Positions 35,253 to 41,279 of a stretch of 41,692 bases of DNA are shown one piece after another; the first letter of the stretch is position 1; every line of letters begins with the position of its first letter. The notes beneath the pieces are model-generated. The model was given only the letters and a program-made list of their open reading frames with translations. It made no database searches and was not told where the DNA came from. Both the position numbers and the translations under genes were made by a program. Source of the stretch: an uncultured Verrucomicrobiales bacterium (GTDB taxonomy: Bacteria > Verrucomicrobiota > Verrucomicrobiia > Verrucomicrobiales > Akkermansiaceae); NCBI GenBank assembly GCA_937928545.1, contig CALGJQ010000016.1:1-41692 (forward strand), read 5' to 3'.

Positions 35253-36202
35253 TCGGCAAGGGATTTCAAGAAAAGCATGAGAGAGGCCACCTCCATGTCG
35301 TTCAGTTTATAGGGAGCCATGTATCCCGGCGGGTAACCCTCAGCCGTTTTAGCATTGGGCTTGGAAATCGACTCTTTCAAATAAGCCTCGTCCGCCAAAA
35401 CCGGATCGCCTTCCAAGATCGGGCGAGTGCTCCCATAAAGTCCTTTCAGACTCGGACCATGCCCTTTCGAGCCATCGTCCGAATGACAAGCCACGCATCC
35501 GTAGGCTTGGAAAACCTCTTTCCCCGCTTCCGTCGTCGCTTTCTTAAACTTCAGGTCTCGGCTAAATCCATGATGCCTCGAGACCAACTCGCCGGTGTAA
35601 GTCGTGCTATCGGATCGCTCGCCACGCGAGGTCGTGACCTTGAAAGTGAAGCTCCGATTCACCGGCTCTACCGTCTGCGTGTATTCCTTGGCACCCAGCT
35701 TAAACTGAAAGGTCGGAACCCCTTCTTTCGAGAGCGTGTAGCCCAAGAACTTCGGCTTCGCTCTCTCCGCCGGCTTCGCAACATAAAACAAAGACCCCAC
35801 CAAACGCGGAGTGCCATCAAACGAAAGACCCTCATTCTTTCCCTCATCGCTCCAGGTCGGATAAAAATCAAGAAAGCCTCCCTGCCAAGCATAGAGCATC
35901 CGACACTCCGTCGTGTCCCAAACGTAAGAAAGACTCGGCCCATGATTCACCGCAATCCCAGCCGGCACCGCCTTGAGCATCTTCGACTCACCCTCCGCCT
36001 TCTCGCCTTCAGTCGACCTCTGCTTCGCGACCTCCTCCGCCTTCCCATGATTCACAAACACCCCCGCATCCATCTCCGGATCAGGAAGAAAGGTCCGCAT
36101 CACCAGCGGACGATCCTTCGTGCCCAGCGGAATCATCTCAGAAGTCAAAGGCCCTCCAAACCCAGTGGAGAGACCCATGAAAAGAATCAAAAAAGTACGC
36201 AT
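35249..36202 (-). CDS. Periplasmic protein with C-terminal c-type cytochrome domain
   Basis: This 317-residue protein has a signal peptide (about 1-17), a beta-rich N-terminal region of about 200 residues of unrecognised type (with repeated NHG motifs near 51 and 86), and a monoheme cytochrome c domain. Its heme site CVACH is at Cys236-His240 and the probable distal ligand is Met295 in PGYMAPYKL. It lies three bases after the isomerase-like gene and overlaps the propeller gene by four. The likely role is electron acceptor for the propeller dehydrogenase; the N-terminal region could bind the substrate. N-terminal regions of this kind occur in PVC dehydrogenase proteins. Confidence 0.82.
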   Translation of the reverse strand: MRTFLILFMGLSTGFGGPLTSEMIPLGTKDRPLVMRTFLPDPEMDAGVFVNHGKAEEVAKQRSTEGEKAEGESKMLKAVPAGIAVNHGPSLSYVWDTTECRMLYAWQGGFLDFYPTWSDEGKNEGLSFDGTPRLVGSLFYVAKPAERAKPKFLGYTLSKEGVPTFQFKLGAKEYTQTVEPVNRSFTFKVTTSRGERSDSTTYTGELVSRHHGFSRDLKFKKATTEAGKEVFQAYGCVACHSDDGSKGHGPSLKGLYGSTRPILEGDPVLADEAYLKESISKPNAKTAEGYPPGYMAPYKLNDMEVASLMLFLKSLAE

Positions 36203-36205
36203 GTT

Positions 36206-37042
36206 TTAGGGGGTATGAGTCAGGTCCTTTTCGAAGAAACGTGCTGCGGCGGCACAGTCATCGGCGAGGCTCGCTCCTACCTTAGCCTCAACTGAGATCC
36301 CACCGCGATACCCAATTCCCGCGAGTTGCTCGAAGAAGGGAATGAGCCCCGGAATCTCCTGACCACTCTTTGGGAAGGCTCGCCCCTTCGGATCGGCCAA
36401 CTGCACCGCACAAATCAGATCCGCCGCCTCCCTCACCACCTCCGTCGCCTCGCCCTCCATCGCGAAGTGATAAAAATCCGCCGCCAGCCCAATCTCCGGC
36501 CGGTCAATCTCCCGCGTGATCGCCAAGGCCTCCGCAAAGGTATTCAGAAAATTCGTTTCGGTATGATTCACATGCTCCACCGCAATCCGCAAATCCCACT
36601 CCCCTTCCTGAATCACCTCCGCCGCCAGTCGGCAAAAACGAATCATCTGCTCCCGTGCCTCCAGCTCCGCCCAACCCACTGGGATCGACCGCGAACCCGG
36701 ACTCCCAAAAACCACCGCCTTCGCCCCCAAATGAGCCGCCCGTCCCAAAGCCAACTTCAAAAACTCCCGCGACTTCACCTCATCCACCTCCGGCCCCACC
36801 ACCTTCAAAGTCGGCGGCAAAAACCAATTCGCCGACAGCACCGGAACCCCAGCATCACTCAAGCGCCCCGCCGCCTTCAAAAACTCTCCCTCCGGCATCG
36901 CCGCCGCCTTCGCCAATCCCGGCTCAATAAAATCCAGCCCACTCGCCTTGATCAACTCACCATTCAACAAAGGCTCACTCGTCGAAAAATCAGAAACACC
37001 AAAGCGCCACAGAGAGGAAAGAGAACTCGTCATCGAGGGCAT
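36206..37042 (-). CDS. Sugar phosphate isomerase/epimerase-like TIM barrel
   Basis: This 278-residue cytoplasmic protein is of the xylose isomerase-like AP-endonuclease-2 superfamily. Metal-ligand landmarks are AVEHVN (Glu, His), GLAADFYHFAMEG (Asp, His) and GGISVEAKVG (Glu) near the end. There is no signal peptide, so it acts in the cytoplasm, unlike its operon partners. Start codons at 37042 and 37033 are both possible (MPSMTSS). It heads the operon with the cytochrome (gap 3) and the propeller. The reaction could be isomerisation or epimerisation of a keto-sugar made in the periplasm. The first 60 or so codons have a partial copy at 38002-38086. Confidence 0.82.
   Translation of the reverse strand: MPSMTSSLSSLWRFGVSDFSTSEPLLNGELIKASGLDFIEPGLAKAAAMPEGEFLKAAGRLSDAGVPVLSANWFLPPTLKVVGPEVDEVKSREFLKLALGRAAHLGAKAVVFGSPGSRSIPVGWAELEAREQMIRFCRLAAEVIQEGEWDLRIAVEHVNHTETNFLNTFAEALAITREIDRPEIGLAADFYHFAMEGEATEVVREAADLICAVQLADPKGRAFPKSGQEIPGLIPFFEQLAGIGYRGGISVEAKVGASLADDCAAAARFFEKDLTHTP
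36922..36980 (+). repeat. 59-bp direct repeat, copy 1 (inside isomerase gene)
   Basis: These 59 bases are identical to 38002-38060 at an offset of exactly 1080. This copy lies within the coding start of the isomerase-like gene, whose frame it belongs to. The two copies flank about 1 kb of accessory DNA. Confidence 0.95.
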
Positions 37043-37097
37043 TCTACAACGATCCAGTAAGGAGACCGAAAGAAATTATTCAGCCCATAAAGAAGTC

Positions 37098-37113
37098 GCG
37101 GCGCCCCCGCCGC
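37098..37113. other. GC-rich hairpin in gap after the decayed toxin
   Basis: GCGGCG and CGCCGC pair around a CCCC loop in the otherwise featureless gap 37043-37140. It has no T-run and may be a terminator relic or part of an insertion junction. Confidence 0.35.
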
Positions 37114-37140
37114 TTCGATTCGCAAGCCTTCTTTTACCAT

Positions 37141-37229
37141 CTACAGATCCCTACCGTTCAAGCGCATTGAAGACACAGGGAAATCACGATGATAATTGGT
37201 AAGCAATATCCCCCCACCACGACACTCAT
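37141..37229 (-). pseudogene. Remnant of a PIN-domain (VapC-like) toxin
   Basis: Directly after the antitoxin stop, an ATG at 37229 reads MSVVV, the typical first strand of a PIN toxin, and then loses sense. From 37209 a second frame reads ILLTNYHRDFP and on to a stop at 37141-37143. This resembles the last strand and tail of a PIN domain (compare LLTxNxxDFP in family members). The middle of about 110 residues is missing and the two ends are in different frames around a G-run. I read this as an internally deleted vapC. The match is by motif memory over short segments. Confidence 0.4.
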
Positions 37230-37237
37230 AGCAGGAA

Positions 37238-37459
37238 TTAAAACTCTCTCAAGGGAGACTGATCTCTCGGAAACTCACATTTCACATCACCTAAATCATC
37301 ACTCCCAAGAGCCTCGAGGAGACTCATGTTCCCACCCTTATCAGAAAGTCTCTCGCGAATAAGCACATCAACCCATGCGGAGAGCGACAAGCCAGCGCCT
37401 GCCGCTTCATCCCTCGCCTGTTTCGCTAGCGTATCACTGATCTTTATTTTCACGTTCAT
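37238..37459 (-). CDS. VapB-like ribbon-helix-helix antitoxin, orphaned
   Basis: This 73-residue protein has an N-terminal ribbon-helix-helix (strand MNVKIKIS, helix TLAKQARDEAAGAG, turn LSLSAWVDVLIRERL) for DNA binding. Its acidic, Pro-containing tail ends FPRDQSPLREF, as expected for the toxin-binding end of a VapB antitoxin. The cognate PIN toxin would start within a few bases of the stop, but only remnants are visible there (37141-37229). It therefore appears to be an orphan that may still repress its promoter or neutralise related toxins such as the PIN protein at 39717. It lies 78 bases downstream of the membrane protein gene at 37538. Confidence 0.7.
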   Translation of the reverse strand: MNVKIKISDTLAKQARDEAAGAGLSLSAWVDVLIRERLSDKGGNMSLLEALGSDDLGDVKCEFPRDQSPLREF

Positions 37460-37537
37460 TACGTTTCCTCGTCGCGCCGGTCGATGGGTTAATTTCTCAT
37501 TTTAGTATCTTGTTCGCTGGAGTTTTGCACCTCGAGA

Positions 37538-37927
37538 TTAGCATTCCTTGGTCCAATATCGAAGTTTTCCAGACTGAAGTCCCAACGCATTTTGCCAAAC
37601 GAGGGCAATGAGTGCGATTGGGGCAAGCAGCAGGCCGAAAAAGAACCAGAGCCATGCAGATCGTCGAGTGTATTGAGCCCAAAGCGCACAGATGATCCCA
37701 GATAGAAAGACCGCGATTCCTGCTATTTCAAGATCGTCTTCTAGGCGATTTACCTTTCGTTCGATGTCGCGGGATTCAGAGGAAAGATCGTTTTCGAGGG
37801 CAGATTGATTTCTTTCGAGTTTCTGAATGCGCTGCTCAATATCATTGATTTGGGCCTGAGGGCCATTCTCTTGACCGATGAGGGACAACGCCAACCCGAT
37901 TGTGATTACCAAAGATAGCCAAGTCAT
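37538..37927 (-). CDS. Small membrane protein with coiled coil
   Basis: This 129-residue protein has an N-terminal hydrophobic segment (1-18), either a signal peptide or an anchor. A predicted coiled coil follows (about 25-65, heptad-like ENGPQAQINDIEQRIQKLE). Two transmembrane helices (about 67-85 and 91-110, the latter WLWFFFGLLLAPIALIALVW) precede a short tail. No family is recognised. It lies in the accessory block between the two copies of the 59-bp repeat, upstream of the VapB-like gene on the same strand. The function is unknown. Confidence 0.6.
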   Translation of the reverse strand: MTWLSLVITIGLALSLIGQENGPQAQINDIEQRIQKLERNQSALENDLSSESRDIERKVNRLEDDLEIAGIAVFLSGIICALWAQYTRRSAWLWFFFGLLLAPIALIALVWQNALGLQSGKLRYWTKEC

Positions 37928-38001
37928 ATTATTCAGAGAACAGTTTTATGCTGTCACCTTAAGTGTCTTTATTCAGGGCCTTTCTTCAAGAAGACAATCC
38001 A

Positions 38002-38060
38002 GCTCAATAAAATCCAGCCCACTCGCCTTGATCAACTCACCATTCAACAAAGGCTCACTC
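38002..38060 (+). repeat. 59-bp direct repeat, copy 2
   Basis: These 59 bases are identical to 36922-36980. Similarity continues to about 38086 (19 of 26 bases match 37029-37054) after a 48-base deletion corresponding to 36981-37028. It lies in the gap between the membrane protein gene and namZ. Confidence 0.95.
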
Positions 38061-38086
38061 ATCATCGAGGAAGTTCTGCAACGAAT
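38002..38086 (-). pseudogene. Fragment of the isomerase gene's 5' end
   Basis: On the minus strand this segment encodes the start of the isomerase-like protein with a 16-codon in-frame deletion (SEPLLNGELIKASGLDFIE), then unrelated codons to a stop. It is a duplicated gene fragment, too short for a TIM barrel. It is probably a by-product of the event that placed the 1-kb block next to the isomerase gene. Confidence 0.8.
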
Positions 38087-38094
38087 TTGACTCC

Positions 38095-39291
38095 TTACCG
38101 ATAAAGAAGAACACCTGCTCTCCTGACCCTATACTTTTCAAGCTCCTCCTCCCAAGATTCCACAATCTCATCTCGGCTCCTAAGCTCCTTAATCGCGGAC
38201 TCCGTCTTGGGATGCCGTAGCAGCGTATTTAACTTCTGAGTCTCCCACTCTTTCGCATGAAGCTCGCGCAAGCTTTGCGCCAATAAAATGCCCAGTTCCA
38301 CCGAGGGGCATTCTTTCGGATCAGTCACGATGATCCTCACGCCACCGCATTCCACCCTCTCAAACTTACTCGCCTTAGGTGTGAAACGGATCGGAACAAA
38401 GTCGAGCCCGGGAAGCTTCGCCGCTTTCAACGTCTTCGCAAAAGCCGCTTCATCAAGGTAAGGCGCGCCAAAAACTTCGAAGGGAAAATCGGTCCCCCGT
38501 CCCACCGAGACATTCGTGAATTCCAGCAAACCAAGTCCGGGATAAAGAGTGGCCGCCGTGAGGTTTGGCATATTGGGCGATGGCTTCACCCACGGCAGGC
38601 CCGTTTTATCAAAGCGCATTCCACGCTTCCAATTCTCCACCGCCACCACGCTCAGCTTCAACTTCGGGCAATGTTCCTTTTGATAAAGAAGGGCAATTTC
38701 ACCCACCGTCATGCCATGCTGCACGGGGAGCTTGTGAAACGAAGTAAACCTCGGCTCCCCATCTCGCAAGGGCCCCGCCACCGTCACCGCTCCAATCGGA
38801 TTCACCCGATCTAGGACGAAAAACTTCAAGCCCGCCTCTTCCGCCGCCTCCATCGCCAAGCCCATCGTCGAAATATAGGTATAAAAACGCGCCCCAATAT
38901 CCTGCATATCGAAAACCAGCGCATCGACCTGCGCCAAGTGCTCCACCTTCGGCTTCCGCCGTTTCTCGCCCGCATAAAGACTCACCACCGGCAACTTCGT
39001 CCGATCATCCACCCCGTCCTCCACCTGCTCATCAAGCGTCCCCCGAATCCCATGCTCCGGCCCAAAGAGCAACTTAAGATCCACCACCTTGGACCGATAC
39101 AGCAGGTCAATCGTCGTCACCCGATCCCGATTGATCCCAGTCTGATTCGTGATCAAGCCCACCCGCATCCCTTTCAAAGCGACAAACTGATCCCGCTCCA
39201 AAACATCGATCCCATTGAGCACCGGAGGAGAACTTTCCTCTCCAAAAGAAAACAAAGAGCTAAGGAAAATGAGCAGAAATCGAACGGCCAT
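38095..39291 (-). CDS. namZ: Exo-beta-N-acetylmuramidase NamZ (DUF1343)
   Basis: This 398-residue exported protein has a signal peptide (about 1-17, ending FSFGEE). The body is DUF1343 throughout: GIDVLERDQFVALKGMRVGLITNQTG, LLFGPEHGIRG (conserved Glu), VFDMQDIGARFYTYISTM, and a C-terminal domain with TLYPGLGLLEFTNVSVGRGTDFPFEVFGAP. Members release MurNAc from the non-reducing ends of peptidoglycan fragments (CAZy GH171) and feed cell-wall recycling. Length is normal. No MurNAc kinase, transporter or partner glycosidase lies beside it. It separates the duplicated fragment from the toxin-antitoxin genes and may be a resident gene in the accessory region. Confidence 0.9.
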   Translation of the reverse strand: MAVRFLLIFLSSLFSFGEESSPPVLNGIDVLERDQFVALKGMRVGLITNQTGINRDRVTTIDLLYRSKVVDLKLLFGPEHGIRGTLDEQVEDGVDDRTKLPVVSLYAGEKRRKPKVEHLAQVDALVFDMQDIGARFYTYISTMGLAMEAAEEAGLKFFVLDRVNPIGAVTVAGPLRDGEPRFTSFHKLPVQHGMTVGEIALLYQKEHCPKLKLSVVAVENWKRGMRFDKTGLPWVKPSPNMPNLTAATLYPGLGLLEFTNVSVGRGTDFPFEVFGAPYLDEAAFAKTLKAAKLPGLDFVPIRFTPKASKFERVECGGVRIIVTDPKECPSVELGILLAQSLRELHAKEWETQKLNTLLRHPKTESAIKELRSRDEIVESWEEELEKYRVRRAGVLLYR

Positions 39292-39405
39292 CTCAGTGTT
39301 CTTTTACGGAGAAATCAGGAGCAGTCTTCCGTTGGATTGGCCGTTCCACACCCGCCGCCCCTTGGGCAAACGTTAATCCAAAAAAGAACTAAAGTTACGG
39401 AGCAA

Positions 39406-39618
39406 TCAGCTCCTTAACCGCTCGATCACTTGCGCTCCATCCTCTGCCTTCATTTGCCCATCATGGAACGCCGCCAATCTTTCTTCAGACTCTTTCTTCC
39501 ACGCCTTACCGAAATCCTCGGACCTCTTTGACAAACTCTCCAGTAAACGGTCAGCCAATAAAGCGCGGTCTTCCTCTGGCAGCAGCAAAGCCTCTTCCTG
39601 TAAAACGACTGCATCCAT
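39406..39618 (-). CDS. Putative addiction module antitoxin (TIGR02574-like), no toxin beside it
   Basis: This 70-residue acidic helical protein contains LLPEEDRALLADRLLESL, which matches the conserved stretch of the TIGR02574/DUF addiction module family, whose members usually sit directly before a ParE/RelE-type toxin gene. In the 114 bases downstream (39292-39405) no toxin frame is seen, so it appears to be an orphan. A small hairpin (GGAGC/GCTCC, 39399-39413) spans its stop codon. It may neutralise a toxin encoded elsewhere or be a relic. Confidence 0.65.
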   Translation of the reverse strand: MDAVVLQEEALLLPEEDRALLADRLLESLSKRSEDFGKAWKKESEERLAAFHDGQMKAEDGAQVIERLRS

Positions 39619-39663
39619 AAGGTCAGACTAGGGTATATAAGATCATAGGAAAACTGCTCGTTT

Positions 39664-39694
39664 GAGAATTTTTACTAAGGCAAATTGAATTCTC
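39664..39694 (-). terminator. Inverted repeat after the PIN toxin gene
   Basis: GAGAATT (39664-39670) and AATTCTC (39688-39694) pair around a 17-base loop, 23 bases after the PIN toxin stop. No clear T-run follows, so terminator function is uncertain. Confidence 0.3.
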
Positions 39695-39716
39695 AGCTCA
39701 ACATCTTGTTCTGCTA

Positions 39717-40106
39717 CTATTCTGGCTTAATCGCGAGTCCGTCGGAACGCTCAATCAATCGTTTGTCGAAGGTATACAGCTGTAAGCCCAAGTCCTCTGC
39801 CAACGCCAAATACTGACTATCGTAAGCAGTGCAACCTGTTCGCCTTGCGGTAGAAAGTATGCGATAGGCGGGAACATCGTAGGAGCAGTCAGACATCAAT
39901 TCTGTTGCGTCTGAGAGAATCGCATCTGCCTCGAAAGAACTCAGCTTCCCATTTCTCTCAGTGGTGGCTAACACGTTTAGAAATTCGTCCAGCCATAAGC
40001 ATGGAGCTATCCAATCGGAGTCTGACGCATAAAGGCGGTCCACGACCTCGGAATACTCACCACGAATCATGAAGTATGCTAAGATATTAGTATCAACAAC
40101 GATCAT
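39717..40106 (-). CDS. PIN-domain toxin ribonuclease (VapC/FitB-like)
   Basis: This 129-residue protein is a complete PIN domain. The four acidic metal-binding residues are in place: Asp5 in VVDTNIL, Glu41 in WLDEFLNVL, Asp96 in AYDSQYLALAE and Asp114 in YTFDKRL. Such toxins cut tRNA or mRNA when free of their antitoxin. The ATG overlaps the antitoxin gene by four bases, the usual antitoxin-first arrangement. Length is typical. The pair looks intact and functional, unlike the decayed system at 37141-37459. Confidence 0.9.
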   Translation of the reverse strand: MIVVDTNILAYFMIRGEYSEVVDRLYASDSDWIAPCLWLDEFLNVLATTERNGKLSSFEADAILSDATELMSDCSYDVPAYRILSTARRTGCTAYDSQYLALAEDLGLQLYTFDKRLIERSDGLAIKPE

Positions 40107-40339
40107 GCCCTTCCATCCTCAATTCCTTCGAGCACTTCCGCTGATTCAACAAAACCACCTAGTCTTCCTCGACGTTGCTGAATTCGCGTCACTAGTTCGT
40201 CTTTGGAGGCCTTGTTCGGTTCCAGGGAAATCTGAAGCATGTGAATAATCTGACGGTTAAGACTTCGACCAGAACGCGCTGCAGCCTCCTTGATACGTTT
40301 ATGGAGCTCTGGCGGAATTTCTTTAAGCGTGACGTTCAT
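40103..40339 (-). CDS. FitA-like ribbon-helix-helix antitoxin
   Basis: This 78-residue protein has an Arc-type ribbon-helix-helix N-terminus (strand MNVTLKEIP, helix PELHKRIKEAAARSG, turn RSLNRQIIHMLQISL). Its C-terminal tail is likely to bind the toxin. It should repress its own operon and block the PIN toxin it overlaps by four bases. The first strand and GRSLN turn match FitA-like antitoxins. It lies downstream of a gap with a complex hairpin (40395-40433). Confidence 0.85.
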   Translation of the reverse strand: MNVTLKEIPPELHKRIKEAAARSGRSLNRQIIHMLQISLEPNKASKDELVTRIQQRRGRLGGFVESAEVLEGIEDGRA

Positions 40340-40385
40340 GGAACCATAATGGTATCAAAACGGTTTTTAGTCCAGCTGATTTTTG

Positions 40386-40525
40386 CAACGTTTAGGAACT
40401 GCGGCACCCCACCGGGGGTATCTTATCAGTTCCGATTGGCTGAATTTATCCCGACGAACCCAAAAACTCCAAAACAAACTTACTTGGCGGTGGGGTGTCG
40501 GTCAGCTTCCTTTTGTTCGGCGTTG
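40386..40525. repeat. Nested inverted repeats across the 3' end of the 199-residue gene (attC-like?)
   Basis: The outer arms CGGCACCCCACCG (40402-40414) and CGGTGGGGTGTCG (40488-40500) pair at 12 of 13 positions, the right arm lying in the last codons of the 40480-41079 gene. A smaller hairpin, GGAACTG (40395-40401) with CAGTTCC (40427-40433), encloses ACCCC/GGGGT. CAACG (40386-40390) and CGTTG (40521-40525) lie outside, unequally spaced. The 140-base span and the outer AAC/GTT triplets recall an integron attC site, but the flanking core consensus is poor. Confidence 0.5.
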
Positions 40526-41079
40526 ATTCGGTCCACTATCGCCTGCGTTATTAGATCGCGAGCGTATACCTGCGCCAGATAATCGGAAAACAACTCATCA
40601 AGACCCTCAATTAATGGCCCAAATCCTTCGTGCAATTCTGCCCCGATGATTGCTTTCTCATTACCAATCTTAGCCTTTTGCCGTGCGGCCTTAACCTCGG
40701 TTTCAATTCTATGCGCAAGCTTAAGGTCTTCTGGCTTGCGCAACTCTTTAGGATTCACACCAAAGTATTTAGCTGTCGTAACCAGTTGCTTTTTGGCAAT
40801 GTTTTGAAACGACTTGTCGGCCTGCCTAGCGTTCACGTAGCGATCAAGATCTACAATAGCAAACCAGAGAGTCTCACGTAGCTGAAACAGTAGCATCTCA
40901 TGCTTTTCCGACTCGAACAATTGTAGAGCAATCCAACTGTCTACCGAACGGTCAAGAGGCCATCGCTCGGGATCAAATGCCCTAGGAATCGGCTGGGACT
41001 CCTTGGAGGGCTCCTCGGCTTTAATAGGGCCTAGAAAAACTGCTGATATGGTGGCGAGCCAGAGAATAAATTGCTTCAT
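40480..41079 (-). CDS. Exported protein of unknown function
   Basis: This 199-residue protein has a signal peptide (about 1-21, ending PIKAEE). A mostly helical, charged body follows, with a Trp-rich start (FDPERWPLDRSVDSWIALQLFESE) and long amphipathic helices. No cysteine and no recognised motif is present. It is the gene nearest the recombinase and reads away from it. The GC content and codon use appear less C-biased than in the core genes, consistent with transfer, though I did not compute it. Its last codons form one arm of a large inverted repeat. Confidence 0.6.
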   Translation of the reverse strand: MKQFILWLATISAVFLGPIKAEEPSKESQPIPRAFDPERWPLDRSVDSWIALQLFESEKHEMLLFQLRETLWFAIVDLDRYVNARQADKSFQNIAKKQLVTTAKYFGVNPKELRKPEDLKLAHRIETEVKAARQKAKIGNEKAIIGAELHEGFGPLIEGLDELFSDYLAQVYARDLITQAIVDRINAEQKEADRHPTAK

Positions 41080-41279
41080 CGAGTGATATGGTTCTATGTT
41101 GTCCGCCTTAACATTAGAGTCGATGCGCGACTGAGCGAAGATTAAAACTGTGGATTCAAAAACAAACTACCAGAGCGAAAGGCGTCGTATCCCACGTCTT
41201 GTTGAACAGAGCCGCTACGCGGCGATTTCATGCTGCGGGATTGCAGGGGTGAAGTGAGTCGCCAATGCTCCGTGGTCGT
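41080..41279. other. Gap between the exported protein and the recombinase, several small palindromes
   Basis: This 200-base gap has no open frame of note. It holds small hairpins: AGTCG/CGACT within AGTCGATGCGCGACT (near 41120), GCCGC/GCGGC around TAC (near 41211), and CTGC/GCAG. GTTGAAC at 41201-41207 fits the integron core-site consensus GTTRRRY, but a 7-mer of that degeneracy is common by chance. GAAGTGAG (41251-41258) pairs with CTCACTTC (41308-41315). Confidence 0.4.

Noticed and set aside
39292..39405. Remnant of a ParE-type toxin behind the orphan antitoxin
   Set aside because: All three minus-strand frames were read; none resembles a toxin tail.
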